Positions 35,477-43,382 of a stretch of 64,000 nt of DNA are shown in pieces. Numbering within the stretch: the stretch's first letter is position 1; the number at the start of each line of letters is the position of its first letter. A program made the position numbers and the translations under genes. Under the pieces are notes generated by a model. That model saw nothing but the letters and a program-made list of their open reading frames with translations. It was not told the origin of the DNA and did not search any database. The stretch comes from Planctomycetota bacterium (GTDB lineage: Bacteria > Planctomycetota > PLA2 > JAEUHO01): assembly GCA_020851795.1 (NCBI GenBank), contig JADZCA010000074.1, positions 1 through 64,000 of the forward strand, in the 5' to 3' direction.

Positions 35477-36019
35477 CTACGGCAGCGTGAACGTGGCCCG
35501 CCACTCGCCCGCCGCGAGGCGACGGAGGTCGTCCTCGGTGCGCGCCGACTCGAGGGCCGCACGGGCCTTGCGCGCGTCGTCCCAGCGCGACCACAGCACG
35601 AGGTCCTCGCGGGGCGACGGCTCGGGCCCCGCGGCACGCAGACGCTCCTCGAGCGCGTCGAGCACCGCGGTCCACCGCACACGGACCGCCTCGACGTCGA
35701 GCGGCGGCGGGCGCGGCGCGGACCCGGCATCGGGGCGCGCGGCGTCCCTGCCTTCGGCGGCGCGCGTCGCGAGCGCGTCCACCGCGAGGGCGAGGCGCGA
35801 GAGCGACGCCTCGACCGCCGCGAGCCGCGCGGCGAGCACGCCGTCGGCGTCTGCGGGGCGCGGGGCGGCCGCGGCGAGCTCACGAGGTGCGCGCGCGACG
35901 GGGTCCGGCGTCGCGGCCGGACTCGAGGCGGGCGGGCTCCCCGCGCCGGGGCGCAGGAGCACGACGCCGGCGCCACCCAGCAGCACACCGGCGAGGAACC
36001 AGCATGCGGTCATCTTCAT
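35477..36019 (-). CDS. Single-helix anchored protein with coiled-coil
   Basis: A 180-residue protein beginning MKMTACWFLAGVLLGGAGVVLL, a signal anchor. A Pro/Ala linker follows, then a helical segment (ARLAAVEASLSRLALAVDALATRAA) likely to form a coiled coil, then a charged helical C-terminus (VRVRWTAVLDALEERLRAA ... DLVLWSRWDDARKARAALESA). ATG 36019 was chosen because it puts the hydrophobic stretch at the N-terminus; a second ATG is two codons on. No family is recognised. Convergent with kbl. Confidence 0.72.
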   Translation of the reverse strand: MKMTACWFLAGVLLGGAGVVLLRPGAGSPPASSPAATPDPVARAPRELAAAAPRPADADGVLAARLAAVEASLSRLALAVDALATRAAEGRDAARPDAGSAPRPPPLDVEAVRVRWTAVLDALEERLRAAGPEPSPREDLVLWSRWDDARKARAALESARTEDDLRRLAAGEWRATFTLP

Positions 36020-36207
36020 GGATCGCCACCGCGCCCGTCGTGACCGCCCCCGCTCCGAAGCGGCGCACCCGCCCCACGGTACCACCGCCGAAGCCCCCGC
36101 CCCGACGCGGCCCGCGGGTGGTGCACAGCCGACCAGCCCCTCTCGGCCAACGTCGGGTGAGACGTCCACGCTCCGGACCTTAGGATCGAGGGTGGGGAGG
36201 TTTCCCC

Positions 36208-36669
36208 GTGCGCGTGTCCGATTCCGTCCCGTCTGAGTCCGCCTCGCCTGCTCCGTCCGTCACCGCCGCCGTTCCCGTGCCCGCCGCTCCCACCCCCGGG
36301 TGCCGCGACGAGCGAAGGGGCGGCGAGCGAGTGGGGCGCGCCGTGAGCGAGTCCAAGTGGACGTGGTTGTGCCGCACAGGTGTTGGCGGACCGTCCCGAC
36401 TCGCTCGTGCGGGCGTTCGGCTGATGGTGGTCGTGCACTCTGTACTGTTCGTGCTGTGCGTCGGTGCGCTGCCCGCCCTGTTGTTCTCACGCGTCATTCC
36501 TGAGGGACTGCGCGTCTCAAAGACGGCCGCGGAAGCACCGATCATCGTCGCGGATTGCATCGCGATCGCCGTGCTGGCACTGCTCCCGAGAGCAGCTCGT
36601 GCAGTGGGACGTCGGTGCAGCGGGCAAGCGACTCCGGACGGCGAAGGGAACCCGAATGGGCGGCGATGA
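36208..36669 (+). CDS. Orphan small membrane protein with atypical codon use
   Basis: A 153-residue frame with a GTG start at 36208 preceded by a strong GGGGAGG. The N-terminal ~70 residues are low-complexity Ser/Pro/Ala then Arg-rich. Two transmembrane helices follow (LMVVVHSVLFVLCVGALPALLF; APIIVADCIAIAVLALLP), with a basic tail. Codon use is clearly different from neighbours: TCT, GTA, ATT, CCT, TCA, GAA and AGA appear, so third-position GC is well below the window norm. That suggests recent acquisition or a fast-evolving orphan. ATG 36424 at the first helix is an alternative start. No family recognised. Confidence 0.5.
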   Translation: MRVSDSVPSESASPAPSVTAAVPVPAAPTPGCRDERRGGERVGRAVSESKWTWLCRTGVGGPSRLARAGVRLMVVVHSVLFVLCVGALPALLFSRVIPEGLRVSKTAAEAPIIVADCIAIAVLALLPRAARAVGRRCSGQATPDGEGNPNGRR

Positions 36670-36735
36670 TCGGCATGCCGACGAGGCCCGACTCCGCTGA
36701 GCGCCGCTGCAGCAGGCGAGCGACTCTGCACGGCG
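36617..36735. repeat. Imperfect 27-bp direct repeat in a low-GC3 stretch
   Basis: The 27-nt segment 36617-36643 (beginning gcagcgggcaagcgactc) recurs at 36709-36735 with four mismatches (beginning gcagcaggcgagcgactc). The first copy is in the 3' end of the orphan membrane gene, the second in the non-coding gap before sbcC's end. It may be a decayed duplication at the edge of an acquired segment. Confidence 0.4.
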
Positions 36736-36867
36736 CGGGAGAGCCGGAGGAGGGACGACGAGCGAGGGCTACGGCCACGACGCGCTCATCGCTGCGTGTG
36801 CTCCGCTTCTCGCCGTGGCGCCAGAACGCGAGGTCGACCGCACGACGGTTCGGCGCCCCCGGTCGCA

Positions 36868-39800
36868 TCAGGACCCGACGACGGCGACCCGACTCCGACC
36901 AGCTCCCATGGGGGTCACCTCCACACGGCTCGCGAGGCGCTCGGCAAGTCCTCCTACGTGCGAGATGACGCCCACCTGACAGCCGCGTGCCTGCAGGCTG
37001 TCGAGGACGCCCAGCGCGACCTCGAGCGACTCCGAGTCGAGCGACCCGAAGCCCTCGTCGACGAACAGGCTCTCGACGCGCACGTCCCGCGCCGAGAGCG
37101 ACGACAGTCCGAGCGCGAGCGCGAGCGACACGAGGAAGGTCTCGCCGCCCGACAAGCTCGTGACGGCCCGAACCTCGTCGCCGAGGTCGTGGTCCAAGAC
37201 CTGCAGGTCCATGTCCGTGCCGGGCACGCGCTCGAGGCGGTAGCGGGGACGCAGCTCGGCGAGCGTCTCGTTCGCATGCAGGAGCAGCGCGTCGAGCGTG
37301 AGGCTCTGCGCGAAGACGCGTAGCTTCTTCCCGTCGGCCGACCCGACGAGCGCGGACAGGTCCGCCCAGACCCGGGCCTGCGCGCGCGCCGCGACGAGCT
37401 CCTCCTGCAGCCGCGCGACCCGCGCGCGGGTCGCGTCGTCGGTGGCGAGGCGGCTCTGCGCGGCCCCGATGCGCCGCTGCACGGCGGCGAGTTCCGCCTC
37501 GCCCGCCGCGGCCCGTGCGCGGGCGGCGCCCTCGTCGAGGTCGGGCGGCGCGTCGGCGGCGTGCGCGGCGAGGTCCGCGGCCCGCTCCGCGTGCGAACGG
37601 GCGGCCTCGACGGCGGCCCGCAGCGTGCGCCGCACGTCGTCGGTCGGGCGCCCCGCGAATCGGGCGACGCGCTCCGCCGCGGCGGCCTCGGCCCGCGTGC
37701 GCGCCTCCTGCGCCGCGACGCGGGCGGCGTCGGCATCGCGGCGGCGGTCGGCGGCGACATCGCGCGTCGTGGCCGCGGCCGACGCGAGCCCCGCGCGCCC
37801 GCCGCGGTCGCGCTCGAGCGCCGCCGCCGTCGCCCGATGGGCCTCGATGCGCGCCTCGACCGAGGCGACGACGCGCAGCGGGCCGCCCTCGAGCGCCGGG
37901 CGCTCGATCCCGAGCGGCGCGAGGCCCGTCGCGGCCGCGTCGAGCGCGTGCGCGGCCTCGCCCGTCGCCCGACCGCGCACGTCCGTCGCCGCGCGCAGCG
38001 CCTCGCGCCGCTCGGTGCGCGGCCCGTCGAGCGCGGCGACGGCCTGCTCGGCCGCGTGGAGCGCGACGAGGGCGGCGGTGTGGGCGCGCGTCCGCTCGTC
38101 CGCGGTCGCGCGGGCCCTCTCGGCGGCCGCCGCCCGAGCGCGCGCGCCGTCGGCCGCGCGCTGCACCTCGTACGCGAGCCGCTCGACTGCCTCGACGGCG
38201 GCGCCGCCGTCGAGCGACGTCACGTCGCGCAGACCGTCGAGCGCCCGACGGACACGCGCGACCGCCTCCGCCTCACGAGAGGCCGCGGTCGTCGCGCGCG
38301 CGCCTGCGGCCTCCGCACGGTCGCGGGCGCCCGAGGCCTTCGCGTCCCCCGTCGCCCCCGCCTCGAGCGCCGCGCGGCGCGCGATCTCGAGCGCGGCGAC
38401 GCGGTCGGCGAGGGCCTTCAGCGCGACGTCCGCCGGGGCGCCGCCGTGCGCCCACGGATGTGCAATGGCGCCGCACAGCGGGCACGGCTCCCCCTCGACG
38501 AGCTCGGCCCGGCGCGCCGCGAGCCCGAGCGCCGCGCGGGTCGCCTCGAGGGCGCGCCGCGCCTCGTCGAGACGGGCGGACGTCGAGACCGCCGTCGCGC
38601 GCGCCGCCTCCGCCGCCGCCGCGGCCACGACCGCCTCCTGCGACGCCGCGGCGCCCTCCGCGCGCGCGGAGGCGCCGTCCGCGCGCGCCTGCGACGCCGC
38701 GCGCGCAGAGGCGAGCGCCTCGGCCGCCGCGATCGCGCGGCCGCCTTCGCGCGCCGCGGCCTCGGCCGCGCCCGCGAGCTCGGGGGCCGAGGCCGCAGCC
38801 GTCGCGGTCTCCGCGGCGGCCCGCGCGCGGCCTTCGGTGGCCCGCGCCGCGGCCACCGTCGCCGCCGCGGCCTCGCGCCGACGGTCGAGGTCGGCGACCT
38901 CGGCCTCAAGCCGCGCGACCTCGCGGGCGGCGCGTGCGGCCTCGTCCCGCGTGCGGCCGTAGGCCTCGACCGTGGACCGCAGCGCGGGCCACGTGGGCAG
39001 CAGGGCGACGAGCGCCGCCTCGCGCGCGACCGAGGCCTCGCCGTCCGCGATGCGCCGGTCCGCCTCGAGCAGCGCGGCGTCCGCGGCGACGGCCCCCGTC
39101 GCAGCCGACTCCGCCAGCGCGTGCAGGCGCGCGGCCTCCCGGTCGGCGAGGCGGGCGGCCGACTGCGCTTCGGCGACGCGCCGGTCGAGAGCTTCGAGCG
39201 CGCGCACGGCCTCCTCGGCCGCGTCGCGTGCGGCCGGCGCAGCGAGCCCCGCGCCCCCGCCGATCGACGTCCACGACGCCTCGGCCCGCGCCGCCGCGTC
39301 CGCGGCGGCCTGCGCCCGGCCGGCGAGCGCCTTCCGCCGCTCGTGCCATGCGAGCGCGCGGCGCGCCGCGGCGAGGCCCTCGGCGACCGTGGGCGCCCGG
39401 GCCTGCAGAACGTCCACCTCGGCTCCGAGCGCCGCCCGTTCCGCGTCGCCCAGCGGCACGGCTTCGCCGATCCTCGCTTCGAGCTGCTGGAGGCGTGCGC
39501 GCTCCGCCGCGTCGCGCGCGAACGCCGCGCGGGAGAGGTCGGCGTAGACCCCGGTGCCCGTCATGCGCTCGAGGAGGTCAGCGCGCTCGCCCGCGTTGGC
39601 GCGCAAGAACGACGCGAAGTCGCCCTGGGGCAGCAGCACGCTGCGCCGGAACTGCTCGAAGGACAGCCCGACGAGCCGCTCCAGCGCCGCGAGCGTCTCC
39701 GTCTTCGTGCCGCCGCACAGTGACCGCCCCGTGTCGAGGTCGACGAGCCGCACCTCGACGGGCACCAGCCGGCCGTCGGCCTTGCCTCGCGCACGCCGCA

Positions 39801-40146
39801 CCGACCACGTCGCGCGGCACCGCTGTCCCTGCGCGCCGACGAAGTCGACCTCCGCGTGCCCCTCGGCCGCCCCCCGCCGCAGCAGGGCGCGGGTGTCGCG
39901 GTCGCCGACGCGCGTCGCGTCGTCATCGGCGGCGCGGCCCACCTGCACGCGGCTGTTGCCGTCGAGGCGGGGCGTGCGGTCGTAGAGCGCGAGGCAGAGC
40001 GCGTCGAGCAGCGTGCTCTTGCCCGCTCCCGTCGGGCCGACGATGGCGAACACGCCCGCGTCGCGCAGCGGCGCCTCGTCGAGGCGGACCTCGAACGCTC
40101 CGGCGAGGCTCGCGAGGTCCTTCCCGCGGATCGCGAGGACCTTCAC
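36868..40146 (-). CDS. sbcC: Exonuclease SbcCD subunit C (SMC-like ATPase)
   Basis: A 1092-residue Rad50-like ATPase that with SbcD cleaves DNA hairpins and protein-blocked ends. Walker A GPTGAGKSTLLDALCLALY sits at the N-terminus. Long Ala/Arg/Glu coiled-coil arms are broken by the zinc hook CPLC at Cys555/Cys558. The C-terminal lobe has TSLSGGETFLVSLALALGLS (signature) and SLFVDEGFGSLD (Walker B). The arms are extraordinarily Ala-rich but complete, and total length is normal for the family (1000-1100). GTG 40146 overlaps the sbcD stop (GTGA), the standard sbcDC order. Confidence 0.96.
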   Translation of the reverse strand: MKVLAIRGKDLASLAGAFEVRLDEAPLRDAGVFAIVGPTGAGKSTLLDALCLALYDRTPRLDGNSRVQVGRAADDDATRVGDRDTRALLRRGAAEGHAEVDFVGAQGQRCRATWSVRRARGKADGRLVPVEVRLVDLDTGRSLCGGTKTETLAALERLVGLSFEQFRRSVLLPQGDFASFLRANAGERADLLERMTGTGVYADLSRAAFARDAAERARLQQLEARIGEAVPLGDAERAALGAEVDVLQARAPTVAEGLAAARRALAWHERRKALAGRAQAAADAAARAEASWTSIGGGAGLAAPAARDAAEEAVRALEALDRRVAEAQSAARLADREAARLHALAESAATGAVAADAALLEADRRIADGEASVAREAALVALLPTWPALRSTVEAYGRTRDEAARAAREVARLEAEVADLDRRREAAAATVAAARATEGRARAAAETATAAASAPELAGAAEAAAREGGRAIAAAEALASARAASQARADGASARAEGAAASQEAVVAAAAAEAARATAVSTSARLDEARRALEATRAALGLAARRAELVEGEPCPLCGAIAHPWAHGGAPADVALKALADRVAALEIARRAALEAGATGDAKASGARDRAEAAGARATTAASREAEAVARVRRALDGLRDVTSLDGGAAVEAVERLAYEVQRAADGARARAAAAERARATADERTRAHTAALVALHAAEQAVAALDGPRTERREALRAATDVRGRATGEAAHALDAAATGLAPLGIERPALEGGPLRVVASVEARIEAHRATAAALERDRGGRAGLASAAATTRDVAADRRRDADAARVAAQEARTRAEAAAAERVARFAGRPTDDVRRTLRAAVEAARSHAERAADLAAHAADAPPDLDEGAARARAAAGEAELAAVQRRIGAAQSRLATDDATRARVARLQEELVAARAQARVWADLSALVGSADGKKLRVFAQSLTLDALLLHANETLAELRPRYRLERVPGTDMDLQVLDHDLGDEVRAVTSLSGGETFLVSLALALGLSSLSARDVRVESLFVDEGFGSLDSESLEVALGVLDSLQARGCQVGVISHVGGLAERLASRVEVTPMGAGRSRVAVVGS

Positions 40147-41384
40147 GGCGCCTCCCCGCGGGAGACGGACTCGACCAGCTCGGAGAACGCGGCGAGCAGC
40201 TCGGCGGGCGGCTCCCCCTCATGGTCGCGCGCCCACCGCAGTCGGAGGACGTGCTCGGGCGAGAGGTCGCGCAGCGTCGCCCCGGGTGCGGCCTCCGCCA
40301 GGGCGCGCGCGTCACCCGGCAGCTCGACGCCGATGCGGAGCAGCCGCGGCGCACGCCCCGCCAGCGCCTCCTCCACCTCGCGGCGAAGGTTCGGCTCGGG
40401 GCGGTCGCAGCGCACCCGGACCTCGAGCAGCGGACGTCGCGGATCCGACTCGGGCCCGTCGAGGGCGGGGAGCGCCCGCAGCCGCTCACGCACGTCGGGC
40501 AGCGGCGCGGCTCCGCCCTCGGGCAGGCGCAGCAGCGGCACCGCCCGCGGCACGGGCACTGAGCGCACCCGTGTCGAGTCGGGCGTGAGGTCCACGACGC
40601 ACACCTGGTGACGGTAGTCGGTCTCGGAGAACGAGAGCGGGATCGGGGACCCGCTGTAGCGCACGGTCTCGCGCCCCCCCACGGCTTGGGCGAGGTGGAG
40701 GTGCCCGAGGGCGGCGTAGGCGAGGTCGTCCGGGAACACGTCGACGGGCAGGGCGTGCTGGTTGCCGCCGAGGATGCGCCGCTCGGACAGCTCGGAGAGC
40801 CGCGTGCCCGTCATGTAGCAGTGTCCGAGCGCGACGACGGGCTCACCCGCTCGGCGGCGCGCCCGGACGGCCTCGAGCGCCTCCGCGTACACCGCGCGCA
40901 CCCCCTCGACGAGCGGATCGGCGGCCGGTGCGACGACGGGGAGGTCCGACGGACGCAGGAACGGCATCGCGACGCACCACGCGGCCCGCCGGCCATCCGC
41001 CTCGAGCGGCACGACGAGCCGGTCGAGGTCGAGCGACCGGTCGGGCCGGCGAGGGAGCCCGCCCACGACGTGGATGCGGAACGCCGCGAGCAGCGGGTTG
41101 GTGACGTCGAGCCGCGAGGGCGAGTCGTGGTTCCCGCCGACCACGACGAGCTCGAGACGCGGGAACCGCGCGCGCGACGACGCGAGGAACCCGAACCAAG
41201 CATCGAGCGCCGAGGTCGGCGGGTTGGCGACGTCGAAGACGTCCCCCGCAACGACGAGCGCGTCGGCGCGCTCCGACTCGACGAGGTCGAGGAGCCACGC
41301 GAGAAAGCGCTCGTGCTCGAACGTCCGGGGGTGGTCGTGCAGGACGTGGCCGAGGTGCCAATCCGCTGTGTGGATGAGCCTCAT
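40143..41384 (-). CDS. sbcD: Exonuclease SbcCD subunit D (Mre11-like nuclease)
   Basis: A 413-residue metallophosphoesterase. ATG 41384 gives MRLIHTADWHLGH, the invariant family N-terminus; an in-frame codon 57 bp upstream is unlikely. Metal-binding motifs follow in order: DWHLGH, VVAGDVFDVANPP, VGGNHDSPSR, LGHCYMTG and ALGHLHLAQ. The Mre11-type cap domain follows (~290-400). It provides the Mn-dependent endo/exonuclease activity of the SbcCD complex and is translated just ahead of sbcC by a 4-bp overlap. Located 102 bp downstream of the GspG-like gene on the same strand. Confidence 0.95.
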   Translation of the reverse strand: MRLIHTADWHLGHVLHDHPRTFEHERFLAWLLDLVESERADALVVAGDVFDVANPPTSALDAWFGFLASSRARFPRLELVVVGGNHDSPSRLDVTNPLLAAFRIHVVGGLPRRPDRSLDLDRLVVPLEADGRRAAWCVAMPFLRPSDLPVVAPAADPLVEGVRAVYAEALEAVRARRRAGEPVVALGHCYMTGTRLSELSERRILGGNQHALPVDVFPDDLAYAALGHLHLAQAVGGRETVRYSGSPIPLSFSETDYRHQVCVVDLTPDSTRVRSVPVPRAVPLLRLPEGGAAPLPDVRERLRALPALDGPESDPRRPLLEVRVRCDRPEPNLRREVEEALAGRAPRLLRIGVELPGDARALAEAAPGATLRDLSPEHVLRLRWARDHEGEPPAELLAAFSELVESVSRGEAP

Positions 41385-41486
41385 CGTGGTCGCCCCGAGC
41401 GGGATCGGCCCGGCGTCCTCCGCCCCCCGCTTCGGGAGCACTCGAGTCTAAGCCGCCCGGCGGACGGCGCGGGCCCCGCCGGCCCG

Positions 41487-41963
41487 TCAGCGCCAGGGCT
41501 CCCCCGCCGGCCAGAGGAGGTCGTCGGCGGTGTCGGGCTTCACGTCGGGGCCGTACGAGCGCAGGCGGAAGCGGCGGCGGTCCGCGTCCACGATCTGGTA
41601 CTCGATCGGCTTCTGCCAGCAGTCCCACGGCTCGGCGTCGTAGGGCGAGGGCGACTCGGGGTCGCGCAGCTCGGCGAGCGTCGTCGGCAGACGCCCCTTG
41701 CGCTCGGAAAAGCCCCGCACCTGCTTGGCGATGCCGTCGAGGAAGCCGAGGCAGCCCGCCTCCTGCGACGTGTAGGGCGAGTCGTCGCCGCGGAAGGCGA
41801 GCGCCATCCACGCGGCGAACCCGACGAGCGCGACGACGGTCGTCGCGGCGGCGATGCGCACCCACCGGTAGTGGCGCGCACGCTTGCTCCCCGGCGGCGC
41901 CTTGCCCGGCGCGCGCGCGGGCGCGGGGCCGGGGGACGGTGCGGCGGCGGAGGGCTCGGTCAC
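41487..41963 (-). CDS. Type II secretion GspG-like C-terminal domain protein
   Basis: A 158-residue protein with a GTG start at 41963, a Pro/Ala-rich basic N-terminus and one transmembrane helix (IAAATTVVALVGFAAWMALAF). The extracytoplasmic part resembles the GspG pseudopilin C-terminal fold: GRLPTTLAELRDP, YDAEPWDCWQKPIEYQIV, FRLRSYGPDVKPDTADDLLW. It lacks the prepilin peptidase site and Phe/Glu start of a true pseudopilin, so it is a stand-alone anchored version. Planctomycetes encode many such proteins; function unknown. No other T2SS genes are near. Confidence 0.8.
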   Translation of the reverse strand: MTEPSAAAPSPGPAPARAPGKAPPGSKRARHYRWVRIAAATTVVALVGFAAWMALAFRGDDSPYTSQEAGCLGFLDGIAKQVRGFSERKGRLPTTLAELRDPESPSPYDAEPWDCWQKPIEYQIVDADRRRFRLRSYGPDVKPDTADDLLWPAGEPWR

Positions 41964-42115
41964 CCCGGGAGGGTACCGGGGAGGCGCGGGCCGCGCGACG
42001 GGTCACGATCGGACGGGCGGCCGTCCCCGCGACGTCGCGCCCGCGAGGGCGTGCGGCGCGCCTCGGGCGCGGGCCCCGCTCCCGGCGGCGCGGCGGGCGC
42101 GGTAGCCTCCCGCCG

Positions 42116-43231
42116 ATGCCGCCCCTGCGCACCCTCCACGTGAACACGGAGCGGGGATGGCGCGGCGGCGAGCAGCAGATGGCCTACCTCGCCGAGGGGC
42201 TGCGCCGGCGCGGGCACGCGGTGCGCCTCGTCGTGCAGCCCGACGGCGAGGCCGCGCCGCGGCTCGAGGCCGCCGGCTTCGACGTGGACCGGTGCCGCAT
42301 GCGCGGCGAGGCCGACCCGCTCTCGGTCGTGGCGCTCGCGCGGCGGATGCGCGCGTGGCGGCCCGACGTCGTGCACCTGCACACGTCGCACGCGCACGCG
42401 CTCGGCGCGCTCGCCGCGCGCTTCGCCGGGCGCCCGCGCCCGGCGGTCGTCGTCAGCCGCCGCGTGGACTTCTCGATCTACCGCCGCTCGTTCCTCGGGC
42501 TCAACGGCTTCAAGTACCGCCACGGCCTCGACCGCATCGTGTGCGTCAGCGAGGCGATCCGCCGCGTGCTCCTCGACGACGGGCTCGACCCCGCGCGGCT
42601 CGCGGTGGTCCGGAGCGCGATCGACCCCGAGCGGGTGCGCGGCGCGGCGCGCGTGGACGTCCGTGCGCGGCTCGGCCTGCCCGCCGGCGCGCCGGTCGTG
42701 CTCGCGGTGGGCGCGCTGGTCGGCCACAAGGGGCACCGCCACCTCGTGGACGCCCTCCCCGCCGTCGTCGCCGCGGTGCCCGAGGCGCGGGTCGTGGTCG
42801 CGGGCGAGGGCCCGCTGCGCGACGAGCTGCTCGCGCAGGCGCGCGCGCTCGGGGTCGCGGGCGCGCTCGTGCTCGCGGGGCAGGTGGGCGACCTCCCGGG
42901 CTGGTTCGCCGACGTGGACGTGCTCGCGATGCCCTCGACCGAGGAGGGTCTCGGGACGAGCGTGCTCGACGGCATGGCCGCCGGGCTCGCGGTCGTCGCG
43001 TCGGCGGCCGGCGGGCTCCCGGAGATGGTGCGCGACGGCGTGGAGGGCCGGCTCGTGCCGCCCGGCGACGCGGGCGCGCTCGCGGCGGCGGTGGTCGCGC
43101 TGCTGCGCGACCCGGTCGCGCGGCGCGCGATGGGCGCGGCGGGCGCGGCGCGCGTGGACGCCGAGTTCCGCGTGGACCGCATGGTCGAGGGCACGCTCGC
43201 CGTCTACGAGGACGTCCTCGCGCGGCGCTGA
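42116..43231 (+). CDS. GT4-family glycosyltransferase
   Basis: A 371-residue GT-B enzyme. The N-terminal Rossmann domain opens LRTLHVNTERGWRGGEQQMAYLAEGL, with the Gly-rich acceptor loop, and continues DVVHLHTSHAHALGAL and VVVSRRVDFSIYRRS. The C-terminal donor domain has VVLAVGALVGHKGHRHLVDAL, VVVAGEGPLRDEL and the catalytic E-x7-E-like stretch MPSTEEGLGTSVLDGMAAGLAVVA. It transfers a sugar from a nucleotide donor, likely in surface polysaccharide or LPS-like assembly. No polymerase or flippase lies nearby. ATG 42116 is divergent from the GspG-like gene. Three 20-bp repeats and two stem-loops follow the stop. Confidence 0.92.
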   Translation: MPPLRTLHVNTERGWRGGEQQMAYLAEGLRRRGHAVRLVVQPDGEAAPRLEAAGFDVDRCRMRGEADPLSVVALARRMRAWRPDVVHLHTSHAHALGALAARFAGRPRPAVVVSRRVDFSIYRRSFLGLNGFKYRHGLDRIVCVSEAIRRVLLDDGLDPARLAVVRSAIDPERVRGAARVDVRARLGLPAGAPVVLAVGALVGHKGHRHLVDALPAVVAAVPEARVVVAGEGPLRDELLAQARALGVAGALVLAGQVGDLPGWFADVDVLAMPSTEEGLGTSVLDGMAAGLAVVASAAGGLPEMVRDGVEGRLVPPGDAGALAAAVVALLRDPVARRAMGAAGAARVDAEFRVDRMVEGTLAVYEDVLARR

Positions 43232-43255
43232 CGGTCGCAGCGCGCACGCAGCGCC

Positions 43256-43315
43256 GTGCCAGGCACCGCAGTGCGGTGCCAGGCACCGCAGTGTGGTGCC
43301 AGGCACCGCGATGGG
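43256..43315 (+). repeat. Three tandem 20-bp repeats with GGTGCCAGGCACC palindrome
   Basis: Units gtgccaggcaccgcagtgcg (43256-43275), gtgccaggcaccgcagtgtg (43276-43295) and gtgccaggcaccgcgatggg (43296-43315) are contiguous. Each holds GTGCC-A-GGCAC, a near-palindrome with a single central base. The same core occurs in the long palindromes at 63.75-63.84 kb. The array lies 25 bp past the glycosyltransferase stop. Confidence 0.9.
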
Positions 43316-43316
43316 G

Positions 43317-43366
43317 GTCTCCGAAACGGAGACGCGGCGGCGCCCCTCGAGGGGCGCCGCCGCGTC
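43317..43366. terminator. Tandem stem-loops, bidirectional terminator candidate
   Basis: gtctccg-AAA-cggagac (43317-43333) is a perfect 7-bp hairpin. It is immediately followed by a perfect 16-bp stem: gacgcggcggcgcccc at 43331-43346 pairs with ggggcgccgccgcgtc at 43351-43366 around TCGA. They stand between the convergent glycosyltransferase and sulfatase genes. Confidence 0.75.
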
Positions 43367-43382
43367 GGGTCGAGCCGTCGGG

